From Roseovarius albus (lineage in GTDB: Bacteria > Pseudomonadota > Alphaproteobacteria > Rhodobacterales > Rhodobacteraceae), in contig NZ_FWFX01000009.1 of the NCBI RefSeq assembly GCF_900172335.1, positions 124,001 to 188,000 on the forward strand: a DNA stretch of 64,000 nucleotides. The letters are read 5' to 3'. The translations under genes and the position numbers were made by a program. The notes under the pieces were generated by a model. That model made no database searches, had not been told where the DNA came from, and saw only the letters and a list, made by a program, of their open reading frames with translations. Numbering within the stretch: position 1 is the first letter of the stretch; every line of letters starts with the position of its first letter. This document shows positions 1-9,187 of this stretch, piece after piece.

Positions 1-572
1 CCCGCCACCATCTTCACAGGGATCACGCCCGCCCAGATCGGCAGGGCGTAGTCTTCCTCGTCATCCCCCGGACCGCCGGTTCGGATCTTGGCGCTGGCTT
101 CATTGATCTCAAGGCTCAGGATCGTGGTCGCCTTCAGCTCTTGCGTGGTGTTGGGGCGCAGGCTGGCGGCACGACCTGGAAACAACCCGTCGACAAACCG
201 GCACAGCTTAGCTTCTTTCTCCTCCGGGTCGGTCACTTTCTGCGCCGTGCCAAACAGCATGACCGACCGCGTGTTCGCCGAATGGTGCATGCCCGACCGC
301 GCCAGCACAAATCCATCCAGCAAAGACACCGTCACACAGACCTGCGCCTCATTACTGGACTTCAAAGCCCGACTGGCCGAGGACCCGTGCCAGTAAATGT
401 GATTGCCCTCACGCCAGTGAAAGGTCGGCGTCACATAGGGCGCGCCATCGATGGTATAGCCGACAAAACACTGCGGCGTGGCATCCAGAATGCTATACAG
501 CGTGTCTTTGTCATAATGCCCCCGCTCGTACATACGGCGCAGGCGGGTGCGGTCAGTTGGCGCGTTGCTCAT
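1..572 (-). CDS. PNPOx-like flavin-binding protein, partial at left edge
   Basis: The reverse strand reads open from an ATG at 572 down to the window edge, giving 190 codons with the 3' end missing. The protein contains a WREGNHIYWHGS stretch, followed by SSNEAQVCVTV and an ARSGMHHSANTRSVMLFGTA segment. This is the pattern of the pyridoxamine 5'-phosphate oxidase-like split-barrel family (NimA-like, PF12900 type), whose members bind FMN or F420 and are mostly of unknown substrate. Family length is around 200 residues, so only a short C-terminal piece is missing. A second in-frame ATG at 581 is possible; the one at 572 has GGGA about eight bases upstream. The family is fairly clear; the reaction is unknown. 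Confidence 0.8.
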   Translation of the reverse strand, partial: MSNAPTDRTRLRRMYERGHYDKDTLYSILDATPQCFVGYTIDGAPYVTPTFHWREGNHIYWHGSSASRALKSSNEAQVCVTVSLLDGFVLARSGMHHSANTRSVMLFGTAQKVTDPEEKEAKLCRFVDGLFPGRAASLRPNTTQELKATTILSLEINEASAKIRTGGPGDDEEDYALPIWAGVIPVKMVA

Positions 573-664
573 GGCTCTCATCCCGATGTTATTGTCGCAC
601 CGGGATAAGGTCTTATTGGACAGCCATTAATATCCAATAAATTATAAAATGATCAGACCAATTT

Positions 665-1114
665 TTAGCCGGGCAGTGACCCGTCCAGCACATAACGCAG
701 AATTTCCACCACTTCTTGCGGTGTCCGCGTCATCGCCAACGCAGCGGCATCCACCTCTTTCAGCGCATGGTCATGCTCGGGCGGCTGCAGGATGATCAGC
801 GACTTGCCCAGCGCACTGGCATAACCCGCGTCAAAGGCTGCATTCCACTGTTTGTACTTGTCGCCAAAGCGCACCACGACCACATCCGCGTCGGCAATCC
901 CCTTGCGGGTACGGATCGCATTGACCATCGCGCCCTTGTGGTCGTGCCAGTATTTGTTGTCTTCCGCACCCAGAATGGTGACGCCACAATCATCGCTGGC
1001 CTCATGGTTCGTCACCGGAGCCGAAAACGACACATCCAGCCCCTTGGCTCCTTCAATGATCTGCTCACGCCAATCGGTGTGAATTTCCCCTGACAAATAG
1101 ACTTTCAGGCCCAT
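665..1114 (-). CDS. YtoQ family protein
   Basis: A complete 149-residue protein that begins MGLKVYLSGEIHTDW and contains VTNHEASDDCGVTILG and WNAAFDAGYASALGKSLIIL. These match the YtoQ family of small cytosolic proteins, which have a fold like nucleoside 2-deoxyribosyltransferases but no assigned reaction. The ATG at 1114 is preceded by GGAGG with a five-base spacer, so the start is firm. It stands alone between two other reverse-strand genes with gaps of about 90 bases on either side, so co-transcription is possible but not shown. The family assignment rests on recalled sequence pattern; no function is claimed. Confidence 0.8.
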   Translation of the reverse strand: MGLKVYLSGEIHTDWREQIIEGAKGLDVSFSAPVTNHEASDDCGVTILGAEDNKYWHDHKGAMVNAIRTRKGIADADVVVVRFGDKYKQWNAAFDAGYASALGKSLIILQPPEHDHALKEVDAAALAMTRTPQEVVEILRYVLDGSLPG

Positions 1115-1199
1115 GGCTTCCTCCGCAATTGTTCAGGACCTACTTAATTCGCAATCGCGCAAAGCCCAATGCGGAAATACAAGAAACCGTCGATAAGCT

Positions 1200-1835
1200 C
1201 TATTTCTTTCGCGCGACCAGATACCGCGATGGAGGTTTTGCCGGATAGTTGCCACTTCTAATCACGTCGAACCCGGCGCTGGTGACCGCGGATTCGAGTG
1301 TTTCCACACGGAACAGATTGACATATGGCGCTTTACCAAACAGCTGCATCACCGGCAGCATGAGTTTCAACAACCCGAACTTCAATCCCAGCCCTCCCTC
1401 CGACAGGCACGGTGTCTTGGAGATGAACAAACCATCCGGTGCCAGTCGCGCATGAATGTCCGCAAAAACCGCGTCTATGTCCGGCACGAGATGAAACAGG
1501 TTGAAGCCAAGTATGACGTCAAAGGTCTGCCCATTTTCTGGCTTGGTTATATCAAGTGTTTCGAATGAGATGTTTTTGGCCCCTTCTGCCTTAGCCTTTT
1601 CTCGACCAATGTCCAGCATGGCTTCGGAATAATCGCTAGCCGTGACATGTGAAACCGACGGCGCAAGCAGCAGTGCCGTTGAACCCGTTCCGCACCCAAG
1701 TTCAAGAATTTTATCTTGCTCGGACAGATAGGACCGGGTCCAGCCCAAGGTGTATTCATAGGATTCCATGTCTTGGATCGGAGTGCGCGAATACTTCGCG
1801 GCAATGCCGTCCCAGAATTTCGCAGTTGTGGTCAT
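1200..1835 (-). CDS. Class I SAM-dependent methyltransferase
   Basis: A 211-residue protein with the SAM-binding motif I ELGCGTG at residues 45-51, an acidic TASDYSEAMLD segment after the second strand, and the later motif DVILGFNLFHLVPD. This is a standard small Rossmann-fold methyltransferase of the type acting on small molecules; the substrate cannot be read from sequence. The start at 1835 (MTTTAKF) was chosen because GGAG lies about eight bases before it; an ATG at 1859 would add eight residues and lacks a comparable ribosome site. It is divergent from the LysR regulator at 1921, so that regulator may control it (inference from arrangement). Confidence 0.85.
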   Translation of the reverse strand: MTTTAKFWDGIAAKYSRTPIQDMESYEYTLGWTRSYLSEQDKILELGCGTGSTALLLAPSVSHVTASDYSEAMLDIGREKAKAEGAKNISFETLDITKPENGQTFDVILGFNLFHLVPDIDAVFADIHARLAPDGLFISKTPCLSEGGLGLKFGLLKLMLPVMQLFGKAPYVNLFRVETLESAVTSAGFDVIRSGNYPAKPPSRYLVARKK

Positions 1836-1902
1836 GTGGTGATCTCCTTTGCAGGACATTTATCCATGCGCAAATTGAATATAAATTGCCGAAATACGCA
1901 GA

Positions 1903-1920
1903 GCATATATACATATATGC
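1903..1920. promoter_or_regulatory. AT-rich inverted repeat abutting the LysR start
   Basis: GCATATAT and ATATATGC form perfect eight-base arms separated by AC. The right arm ends one base before the ATG of the LysR gene and occupies the place where a ribosome site would be. It lies in the 85-base divergent region between the methyltransferase and the regulator. It could be an operator of the LysR protein or a structure limiting its translation. Confidence 0.45.
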
Positions 1921-2817
1921 ATGGAAAACTTTGGCCACTTTGACTGGAACCACATACGCGCCTTCCTCGCGACTGCGGACAGTGGATCCCTTTCCGCAGC
2001 AGCACGCCAACTCGGGCAGACCCAGCCCACTCTCAGCCGTCAAATTGCCGCGCTCGAATCCGACTTGGGCGTCATGCTGTTTGAACGGCTGGGCCGATCA
2101 CTGAAAATCACCCAGGCAGGGCTTGAATTGCTGAGCCATAGTCGCGCCATGGGGGACGCCGCAAATCAAATTGCCCTGACGGCCTCGGGTCAGGCCCATT
2201 CGATCGACGGTATGGTCCGCATCACCGCTAGTGATGTGATGTCCGCGTACATCCTGCCTAATTTACTGCGCGAAATCCGTACGCAGGCCCCACGCCTAAA
2301 AATCGAGATCATTGCCTCAAACGATATTCAGGACCTGATGCGCCGCGAGGCCGACATTGCTATTCGTCACGTTCGCCCGGATCAACCAGACCTGATTGCC
2401 AAGCTTGTCCAAGAGGCGTTAGGTCATTTTTATGCGACAACCGAATATCTGGATCGTGCCGGCCGTCCCAAAACCAAGCGCGCCTTATCCCAACATGAGT
2501 TCATCAGCTTTGGCGATAGCAGCCAGATGATCGAATATCTTCAGCCTTTGGGCATTCACCTCAGTGCTGATAATTTCAAGCTTGGGTCGCAAAACGGGAT
2601 TGTCGCATGGGAGTACGCAAAGCAAGGCTTTGGTATTGCGCCAATGTCCCAGACGGTCGGTGACGCGACTCCCGGGGTTGAACGCGTGCTCCCTGCTATG
2701 GAACCGATAAAATTTCCAATCTGGCTGACCACCCATCGCGAGTTACATACCAGCCGTCGCATTCGTCTGGTCTTCGATCTGTTGACTGAATTTTTCTCGA
2801 AACCCTCACCGGTTTAA
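1921..2817 (+). CDS. LysR family transcriptional regulator
   Basis: A 298-residue protein of typical LysR length. Residues about 8-66 form the winged helix-turn-helix, with the signature AFLATADSGSLSAAARQLGQTQPTLSRQIAALESDLGV (split here by position, not a single short motif). The rest is the periplasmic-binding-like effector domain. It is divergently transcribed from the methyltransferase gene, the usual layout for a LysR target. No Shine-Dalgarno sequence is visible before the ATG at 1921; instead a palindrome abuts the start. The effector is unknown. Family is certain, target inferred. Confidence 0.92.
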   Translation: MENFGHFDWNHIRAFLATADSGSLSAAARQLGQTQPTLSRQIAALESDLGVMLFERLGRSLKITQAGLELLSHSRAMGDAANQIALTASGQAHSIDGMVRITASDVMSAYILPNLLREIRTQAPRLKIEIIASNDIQDLMRREADIAIRHVRPDQPDLIAKLVQEALGHFYATTEYLDRAGRPKTKRALSQHEFISFGDSSQMIEYLQPLGIHLSADNFKLGSQNGIVAWEYAKQGFGIAPMSQTVGDATPGVERVLPAMEPIKFPIWLTTHRELHTSRRIRLVFDLLTEFFSKPSPV

Positions 2818-2831
2818 TGGGTTCTCCGGCC

Positions 2832-3266
2832 TCAGATCGGGCGGCTCATGAACACCTTATGATCCATGGCCCCAGTTTTGCGCCAGCCCAGATGTTCATA
2901 AAGATGGATATTGTCCGGCATCGCGGCATGGGTCACCAAGGTGATGCTATGGCAGCCCGCCGCCTTGCTGGCGTCAATCGCGCTATCGATCAACAGCCTT
3001 CCAATCCCACGTCCACCATGATCGGGATGCACCGCGACATTCGCCAGTTTTGAGGAGCCTTCAGAAATCATCAGGATCAGCCCGCCAATGATCTGCCCTG
3101 CATCATCGGCCACCCAGACATGATGATCGCGAATATCCTCGGCCACGCCTTCAGACACAGGCGGCAGTTTTACGCCTAACTTGGCATAGCGCGCATAGGC
3201 CAGATCGATGCAAACGGTCAGGCCAGCGACATCTCTGGCCTTGGCCGAGCGTATGATAACGCCCAA
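2832..3266 (-). CDS. GNAT family N-acetyltransferase
   Basis: A 144-residue GNAT protein. The acetyl-CoA binding motif A is visible as NVAVHPDHGGRGIGRLLI near residues 73-90, followed by a conserved ITLVTHAAMPDNIHLYEHLGW stretch near the C terminus. The substrate is unknown. The only reasonable start is a TTG at 3266, four bases after the pheT stop, so it is probably translated from the same message as pheT. Small acetyltransferases of this kind act on amino acids, protein N termini or antibiotics; nothing here distinguishes between these. Confidence 0.85.
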   Translation of the reverse strand: MGVIIRSAKARDVAGLTVCIDLAYARYAKLGVKLPPVSEGVAEDIRDHHVWVADDAGQIIGGLILMISEGSSKLANVAVHPDHGGRGIGRLLIDSAIDASKAAGCHSITLVTHAAMPDNIHLYEHLGWRKTGAMDHKVFMSRPI

Positions 3267-3270
3267 ACGC

Positions 3271-5670
3271 CTAGCCCCGTAGCACCCCGCCTGTGGCCTT
3301 GGTCACCTTTTCGATGATCTTGGCACTGACGGCTTCAATGTCTTTGTCCTTCAGCGTTGCCTCGGTCGGTTGCAGGCGTACGGTCACGGCAAGGGATTTC
3401 TTGCCCTCACCCAGCGCGCCACCTATGAATTCGTCAAACACGCGGACATCTTCGATCATTGCCTTATCAGCCCCGGCGGCGGCATTGACCAAAGTCAGCG
3501 CCTCAACATCCGCGTCCACCACAAAGGCAAAGTCACGTTCAACCGCCTGCAGGTCGCTGATCTTCAGCGCGCCGCGGTTCGCACCGGTTTTACGCGGTTG
3601 TGGGATGTCTTCGGGATAAAGCGTGAAACCCACAACCGGGCCTTTCACATCCATCGCCGCCAGTACCTTGGGGTGCAATTCTCCAAAGACACCCAGTACT
3701 TTCTTCGGCCCCAAACAGATCTTGCCGTGACGGCCCGGATGCCACCAGGATTCCGCTCCGCGCATGATCTGCACCTTGGCCGGTGCCCCCAGCGCCGACA
3801 GAACCGCCTCGGCATCCGCCTTGGCATCATAAAGGTCCACCGCGCGCGACGCGCCATGCACATCCTTGGGCCCATTACGGCCCACCAAAATACCGCTGAC
3901 CTGCAGATGCTGCTCGCCCGGCTCACCACCGTGGAAGGCATGGCCCGCCTCGAACAGCGCCATATCCATCACCCCACGCGCCTGATTGCGTGCCGCGGCC
4001 TGCAAGAGACCGGGAAGCAGGTCCGGGCGCATATGGCTCATCTCGCTGCTGATCGGATTGGCCAGCTTGGTCACATCTTCACCGCCGCCAAACAGCTTGG
4101 CACTGGCGTGGTCGATAAAGCTGTAGGTGACACATTCATTATAGCCCAACGCGGCCGCCGTTCGGCGGGCAATCTGCTCGCGCTTTTGCGCAGGCGACAG
4201 GATCTGTTTTGGCACTCCGGAGGTGGCGCGCGGCATCGGCTTGCCTTGCAGCTTGGTCAGCGACGCAATACGCGCAACTTCTTCAACCAGATCCGCCTCG
4301 CCCAACACGTCCGGGCGCCAGCTCGGCACTTGCGCCATGTTACCTTCCAGCTTGAAGCCCAGCGCGGTCAAGGTCTGGCGCTGCTCCGATTCAGGAATAT
4401 CCATGCCGACCAAAGACTGCACCCGTGCCGGATCCAACTTGTAGGCACGGCTAACGTCTGGCACCTCACCGGCAACCACAAGGTTGGACACCTCACCGCC
4501 GCACAGATCCACTATCATCTGTGTCGCCAGATCGTGGCCTTCCATATTGAACGCCGGGTCAACGCCGCGTTCAAACCGATAGCGTGCGTCCGAGTTGACC
4601 TTCAGCGCGCGACCGGTGGTGGCAATCTGCACATGGTCCCAAAGCGCGGCTTCAAGAAAAACGGTTGTCGTCTCTTCGGTACACCCGGTGGCCTCGCCAC
4701 CCATGATGCCGCCGATGCTTTCAACACCATCATCGTCCGAAATCACCACCTGCCCAGCGCTAAAGGTGTATTCCTTTTCATCCAGCGCCATCAGCGTTTC
4801 GCCACCCTTGGCGCGATGCACACGCAAATCACCCTTGACCTTGTCGACATCAAAGACGTGCAAAGGGCGATTACGGTCATAGGTCAGGAAGTTGGTGATA
4901 TCCACCAGTGCCGAAATCGGGCGCAGACCAATTGCCTTTAACCGTTGTTGCAACCACGCGGGGCTTGGTCCGTTTTTCACGCCGCGGATCACCCGTCCCG
5001 CAAAAACAAAACAGCCACCCTCACGGGTATCATCATCAATGGTCACATTGATCGGGCAAGGAAACTGTCCCTCGATATGTGCAGTCGGGGCTGGTTTCAT
5101 TGTTCCCACACCCCGCGCTGCCAAGTCCAGCGCAATGCCGCGCACACCCAGCGCATCGGGACGGTTTGGTGTGATCGCAATCTCTATCATCGGGTCGACC
5201 TTGGCCGGATCATTCTCCGCCAGCCAATCGATGAAGCGATCCCCAACCTCGCCCGAGGGTAGCTCGATGATACCGTCGTGCTCTTCCGACAGCTCCATCT
5301 CGCGCTCGGAACACATCATGCCATAGCTTTCGATGCCACGGATTTTACCCACGCCGATGGTGCTATCGATGCCCGGCACATAAACCCCCGGCTTGGCAAT
5401 CACCACGGTGATGCCTTCGCGCGCGTTTGGCGCTCCACAGATGATCTGCGTCTCGCCCTCATCGGTCTGCACCTGACACACGCGCAGACGATCCGCGTCC
5501 GGGTGCGGCTCGGCCTTGAGCACCTTGCCAATTGTAAACTCCGACAAGCGCGCTGCGGGGTTGGAAATCTCTTCGACTTCCAGTCCCAGATCGGTCAGGG
5601 TTTCAGCAATTTCATCCACCGATGCGGTGGTTTCAAGGTGGTCTTTAAGCCAGGAAAGCGTGAATTTCAT
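3271..5670 (-). CDS. pheT: Phenylalanine-tRNA ligase beta subunit
   Basis: A 799-residue protein that starts MKFTLSWLKDHLETTASVDEIAETL, the typical PheT N terminus. Domains in order are an EMAP/OB-fold tRNA-binding domain (about 40-150), the B3/B4 editing domain, B5, a core domain resembling a degenerate synthetase, and a C-terminal ferredoxin-like anticodon-binding domain ending in ATLKDKDIEAVSAKIIEKV. With PheS it charges tRNA-Phe. An upstream ATG at 5742 would add 24 unrelated residues, so 5670 was chosen. pheS, the usual partner, is not immediately upstream; an NAD-dependent epimerase-like gene is there instead. The GNAT gene follows four bases downstream. Confidence 0.97.
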   Translation of the reverse strand: MKFTLSWLKDHLETTASVDEIAETLTDLGLEVEEISNPAARLSEFTIGKVLKAEPHPDADRLRVCQVQTDEGETQIICGAPNAREGITVVIAKPGVYVPGIDSTIGVGKIRGIESYGMMCSEREMELSEEHDGIIELPSGEVGDRFIDWLAENDPAKVDPMIEIAITPNRPDALGVRGIALDLAARGVGTMKPAPTAHIEGQFPCPINVTIDDDTREGGCFVFAGRVIRGVKNGPSPAWLQQRLKAIGLRPISALVDITNFLTYDRNRPLHVFDVDKVKGDLRVHRAKGGETLMALDEKEYTFSAGQVVISDDDGVESIGGIMGGEATGCTEETTTVFLEAALWDHVQIATTGRALKVNSDARYRFERGVDPAFNMEGHDLATQMIVDLCGGEVSNLVVAGEVPDVSRAYKLDPARVQSLVGMDIPESEQRQTLTALGFKLEGNMAQVPSWRPDVLGEADLVEEVARIASLTKLQGKPMPRATSGVPKQILSPAQKREQIARRTAAALGYNECVTYSFIDHASAKLFGGGEDVTKLANPISSEMSHMRPDLLPGLLQAAARNQARGVMDMALFEAGHAFHGGEPGEQHLQVSGILVGRNGPKDVHGASRAVDLYDAKADAEAVLSALGAPAKVQIMRGAESWWHPGRHGKICLGPKKVLGVFGELHPKVLAAMDVKGPVVGFTLYPEDIPQPRKTGANRGALKISDLQAVERDFAFVVDADVEALTLVNAAAGADKAMIEDVRVFDEFIGGALGEGKKSLAVTVRLQPTEATLKDKDIEAVSAKIIEKVTKATGGVLRG

Positions 5671-5746
5671 CTGCGCGGGTCCGATGGTTATCTTGGTTTC
5701 CCTGCGCTTTAACGGATCTGGCCTTGCGGGGAAAGCCCGCATTGCA

Positions 5747-6610
5747 TCATTTGTACGCCAGTTCAGCCCTCAACAAGGCTTGCAATCCCGCCCGATAGTC
5801 GGGATACAGCAGCTTCACGCCCAGCTCATCCTTGATCCGGTCGTTGCGCACACGCTTTGACTCCGCATAGAAACTGCGCGCCATCGGCGTCATTTCTGCC
5901 TCATCAAACCGCTCTGCTGGCGGCAAAGGGAGGCCCAGCAACTCCGCCGCATAGCCGATCACATCCTCCGGCGGGGCCGGATCATCATCGCAGACATTAT
6001 AGATACTCCCCGGATTGGGCTGCGCGATCGAGGCTGCAAGAATCTGCGCGATATCCTCAACATGCGTCCGGCTGAACACCTGATTGTCCTTGATAATCCG
6101 CCGCGCCGTGCCCGCCCGCACCTTTGAAAAAGGACCCCGCCCCGGGCCGTAAATTCCTGCCAGCCGGAAGATATGCAACGGCAGGCCGACAATCGCCTGC
6201 CAGGCCGCCTCAGCCTCCACCCGCATTTGCCCGCGTTTGGTTGAGGGTGACAACGCTGTGCTCTCATCCACCCAACCACCTTGATGGTCGCCGTATACTC
6301 CGGTCGTCGACAGATACCCAGCCCACTCAAGCTGCGGCGCCAAGGCCCGGATTTCCGCCTCACACACATTCAGCACCGGGTCACCGTCCGCATTTGGCCC
6401 CGCCGAAACTAACAAATGAGTCGCCTGCGCAAAAGCTTCACTAAGATCAGTTCCCGGCCAGACCAATGCTTCAACGCCGTCGATCCACAACGCTTCGGCC
6501 TTTTCAGCCGTACGCGTCGTGCCAATCACCCGCCAACCTTGCGGCAGCAAAAGCTGCGCTAAAGCCTGCGCCGAATATCCATGTCCAAAAGAAAGCAATG
6601 TCTTAACCAT
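5747..6610 (-). CDS. NAD(P)-dependent epimerase/dehydratase-like protein
   Basis: A 287-residue protein related to the YeeZ-like branch of extended short-chain dehydrogenases. The N terminus MVKTLLSFGHGYSAQAL carries a variant dinucleotide-binding glycine motif (GHGYSA, residues 9-14). It also has LSTTGVYGDHQGGWVDE around residues 110-125 and FRLAGIYGPGRGPF further on, both typical of the family. The canonical YxxxK pair is not obvious, so the chemistry is uncertain. The start at 6610 was preferred to an ATG at 6637 because the Rossmann strand begins directly after it. It lies upstream of pheT on the same strand with a gap of 76 bases. Confidence 0.75.
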   Translation of the reverse strand: MVKTLLSFGHGYSAQALAQLLLPQGWRVIGTTRTAEKAEALWIDGVEALVWPGTDLSEAFAQATHLLVSAGPNADGDPVLNVCEAEIRALAPQLEWAGYLSTTGVYGDHQGGWVDESTALSPSTKRGQMRVEAEAAWQAIVGLPLHIFRLAGIYGPGRGPFSKVRAGTARRIIKDNQVFSRTHVEDIAQILAASIAQPNPGSIYNVCDDDPAPPEDVIGYAAELLGLPLPPAERFDEAEMTPMARSFYAESKRVRNDRIKDELGVKLLYPDYRAGLQALLRAELAYK

Positions 6611-6713
6611 GCCCCAGATATGCGTGGCCGATCCCAAAAGACAAGCATTTCATCTGACCAAAAATATCTCGGGGTGAATTGGCCAACGGCCAAGAGGGGC
6701 AGCACCCCTCACT

Positions 6714-7133
6714 TCACAACGGCTTTGACGCCACCCAAGCATAGCCATTTTCGCATAAAACATAGACCTCGCGCAGACCGTGAGGTTTATTAGTCGGCGC
6801 TTGCAAGATATGCCCACCCAGCGCTTCGGCCCGTGCCGCCACATCATCGGGGTCGCTTTCATAGAGCCGGAACTCCGCTCCCACGCCGCGCGCGCCAGCC
6901 TCGGGCACCAGCCCCAGCAAGGGATTTTCGCCGTAGGTATGATCGGCGTGCAGCTGCATAATTTGTCCCGCATAAGTCAAAATCGCAAAGTCCTTGCTGA
7001 CCTGATGCGCGGCCATGCCAAACAGCCCGGTCAGAAATGTCACCTGTTGCTCGACATCCCGCACCAGAATGTTCAACCCCATGCCGCGCAGGGATGCACC
7101 GAATACTTCGGCCTCTACCGTTTCATAATCCAT
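6714..7133 (-). CDS. VOC (glyoxalase-like) family protein
   Basis: A 139-residue protein with the paired beta-alpha-beta-beta-beta layout of the vicinal oxygen chelate superfamily: GMGLNILVRDVEQQVTFLTGLFG near residues 17-39, MQLHADHTY in the middle, and EFRLYESDPDDVAARAEALGG in the second half. Metal ligands cannot be assigned with certainty; His61 or His64 and the Glu in the second module are candidates. Members act as lyases, dioxygenases or resistance proteins, and the substrate here is unknown. AAGGA lies seven bases before the ATG at 7133. It stands alone, divergent from AMP nucleosidase. Confidence 0.78.
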   Translation of the reverse strand: MDYETVEAEVFGASLRGMGLNILVRDVEQQVTFLTGLFGMAAHQVSKDFAILTYAGQIMQLHADHTYGENPLLGLVPEAGARGVGAEFRLYESDPDDVAARAEALGGHILQAPTNKPHGLREVYVLCENGYAWVASKPL

Positions 7134-7220
7134 CAGCTCATCCTTAAATCCCAGGCTTCAGCTTGATCACCACCGCCACCCATGTCAACGTAAAGGCAAG
7201 AGCAGCGGCACGGACGGAAT

Positions 7221-8705
7221 ATGAAACAGAACAATCAGGCCCTTGGCATCCATTCTCCAGCCAACCCGGCCCCCAAAGAGTTCACCGACCCTAAGGCCGC
7301 TGTGGACCATCTGATCGCCCTTTATGCCACCGCGTCCGAATGTCTCTGTTCTGCATTTTCCAAGGCCCTATCCGAGGGCGCGCCTGCGCAACGTATTCGC
7401 GCCTTTTATCCTGAGATCCGCATCACCACGACCAGCTATGCCCAAGTCGACAGTCGCCTCAGCTTTGGCCACGTGTCGGAACCGGGCACCTATGCCACCA
7501 CCATCACCCGGCCCGACCTGTTTCGCTACTATCTAAAGCAGCAGCTTGGCCTGTTAATGCACAATCACAATGTCCCGGTCTGCATTCAGGTCTCAGACAC
7601 CCCCATTCCGGTGCACTTCGCCGTCGCTAATAACCCCGCCCTTGTAGTGCCGCACGAAGGCGCGGCCAACTTTACACTGCGCGATTATTTCGATGTGCCA
7701 GATCTGAGCACCACTAACGACGATATCGTCAACGGCCTGAGTCAACCCGATGCCATGGGCACCCAACCACTTGCGCCTTTCACCGCACAACGGATCGATT
7801 ATTCACTTGCCCGGCTTGCGCATTACACGGCCACTGACCCTGAGCACTTCCAGAACCACGTGCTGTTTACCAACTACCAGTTTTATGTGTCCGAATTCGA
7901 AGGCTACGCCCGCCGCATGCTGGCAGATCCCGACAGTGGCTACACCTCCTTTGTCAGCAGCGGTAATGTCGAGATCACGCAGGCCGATGCGGAAATCGAA
8001 ACTCCGAAGCAATTGCCGCAAATGCCCAGCTATCACTTAAAGAAAGCGGACGGCTCCGGCATCACACTGGTCAATATCGGTGTCGGCCCCTCCAACGCCA
8101 AAACCGCCACTGACCATATCGCCGTCCTGCGCCCACACGCATGGCTGATGGTCGGCCACTGCGCAGGGCTCCGCAATTCGCAGCGTCTGGGTGATTTTGT
8201 TCTGGCCCATGCTTATCTGCGCGAAGATGCCGTTCTTGACGCTGACCTACCCGCTTGGGTCCCGATCCCAGCGTTGGCTGAAATTCAGATCGCACTGGAA
8301 CAGGCCGTCGCCTCGGAAACGCAACACGAGGGCTATGAGCTCAAACGCGTCATGCGCACCGGCACCGTCGCCAGCTTTGACAACCGCAATTGGGAATTGC
8401 GCGAACATACCGGCCCGGTGCAACGCCTTAGCCAGTCCCGCGCCATCGCTCTGGATATGGAAAGCGCAACCATTGCCGCCAATGGATTTCGCTTTAGAGT
8501 TCCCTATGGCACTTTGCTCTGCGTTAGTGATAAACCCCTGCATGGCGAGCTCAAACTGCCCGGTATGGCCAGCGATTTCTACAAATCCCAGGTTGCCCAG
8601 CATTTAATGATTGGGATTCGCGCGATGGAAAAACTGGCCAAAATGCCGCTTGAGCGCCTACAAAGTCGCAAATTACGCAGTTTTGACGAAACAGCGTTCC
8701 TATAA
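7221..8705 (+). CDS. amn: AMP nucleosidase
   Basis: A 494-residue protein of the length and pattern of bacterial Amn, which hydrolyses AMP to adenine and ribose 5-phosphate and so drains the adenylate pool. An N-terminal family-specific domain (about 1-190, with DPKAAVDHLIALY near the start) precedes the phosphorylase-type catalytic domain. In that domain ITLVNIGVGPSNAKTATDH and LRPHAWLMVGHCAGLR are visible, followed by ALDMESATIAANG and SDKPLHGELKLPGMA near the end. The start at 7221 has only a weak ribosome site. It is a single gene between the divergent VOC gene and the HU gene. Confidence 0.95.
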   Translation: MKQNNQALGIHSPANPAPKEFTDPKAAVDHLIALYATASECLCSAFSKALSEGAPAQRIRAFYPEIRITTTSYAQVDSRLSFGHVSEPGTYATTITRPDLFRYYLKQQLGLLMHNHNVPVCIQVSDTPIPVHFAVANNPALVVPHEGAANFTLRDYFDVPDLSTTNDDIVNGLSQPDAMGTQPLAPFTAQRIDYSLARLAHYTATDPEHFQNHVLFTNYQFYVSEFEGYARRMLADPDSGYTSFVSSGNVEITQADAEIETPKQLPQMPSYHLKKADGSGITLVNIGVGPSNAKTATDHIAVLRPHAWLMVGHCAGLRNSQRLGDFVLAHAYLREDAVLDADLPAWVPIPALAEIQIALEQAVASETQHEGYELKRVMRTGTVASFDNRNWELREHTGPVQRLSQSRAIALDMESATIAANGFRFRVPYGTLLCVSDKPLHGELKLPGMASDFYKSQVAQHLMIGIRAMEKLAKMPLERLQSRKLRSFDETAFL

Positions 8706-8834
8706 CCTGGCGTAAATCAGCACAAAATGCATGAAAACAGCTTGCTTTTGCACACTATTCGTTGTGTTTGATAGCTACATACAGTTAGATTGCGCACATA
8801 TAACCCTAATCGGGCAGTTGTAAGGAGACCATAA

Positions 8835-9122
8835 ATGGCAAAACCAATGACCAAAACCCAGCTCGTCGCAGCTTTGGCTGAAGAACTGGACAGCGACAAG
8901 AAATCCGCAAGCGGTGCGCTGGACGCGATCATCTCCGTGATCACACGCGAAGTTTCAGGCGGCGGTGCCGTCACTCTGCCAGGTGTTGGCAAAATCTATT
9001 GCCGCGAGCGCCCAGAGCGCATGGTGCGCAATCCTGCCACCGGCGAGCAAATGAAGAAAGAGGCTGACAAAGTGGTTAAAATGACCATTGCGAAAGCTCT
9101 GAAAGACAGCGTTAACGCCTGA
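8835..9122 (+). CDS. HU family DNA-binding protein
   Basis: A 95-residue nucleoid protein. The helical N-terminal half (KTQLVAALAEELDSDKKSASGALDAI) is followed by the beta-arm region GVGKIYCRERPERMVRNPATGEQM, where the RNPATGE motif marks the intercalating loop of HU/IHF proteins. The usual GFG(T/S)F sequence before the arm is replaced by GVGKIYC, and a cysteine is present, so it is a divergent HU. AAGGAG lies upstream of the ATG. A hairpin terminator follows directly, so it is monocistronic. Confidence 0.95.
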   Translation: MAKPMTKTQLVAALAEELDSDKKSASGALDAIISVITREVSGGGAVTLPGVGKIYCRERPERMVRNPATGEQMKKEADKVVKMTIAKALKDSVNA

Positions 9123-9144
9123 TCTTTCTGATCGAAAAGAATTC

Positions 9145-9172
9145 AAAAGGGTCACCTTCGGGTGGCCCTTTT
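9145..9172 (+). terminator. Hairpin terminator after the HU gene
   Basis: AAAAGGGTCACC and GGTGGCCCTTTT pair as a 12-base stem (one G-U pair) closed by a TTCG tetraloop, 23 bases after the HU stop codon. The symmetry of the A and T ends means it could also work for the convergent acetyltransferase gene. Confidence 0.8.
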
Positions 9173-9187
9173 CAGTTCCGGCTTCGA

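Noticed and set aside
3370-4941. 523-codon forward frame opposite pheT
   Set aside because: It is a long non-stop frame on the antisense of a strongly conserved gene, with basic low-complexity content and no family signal.
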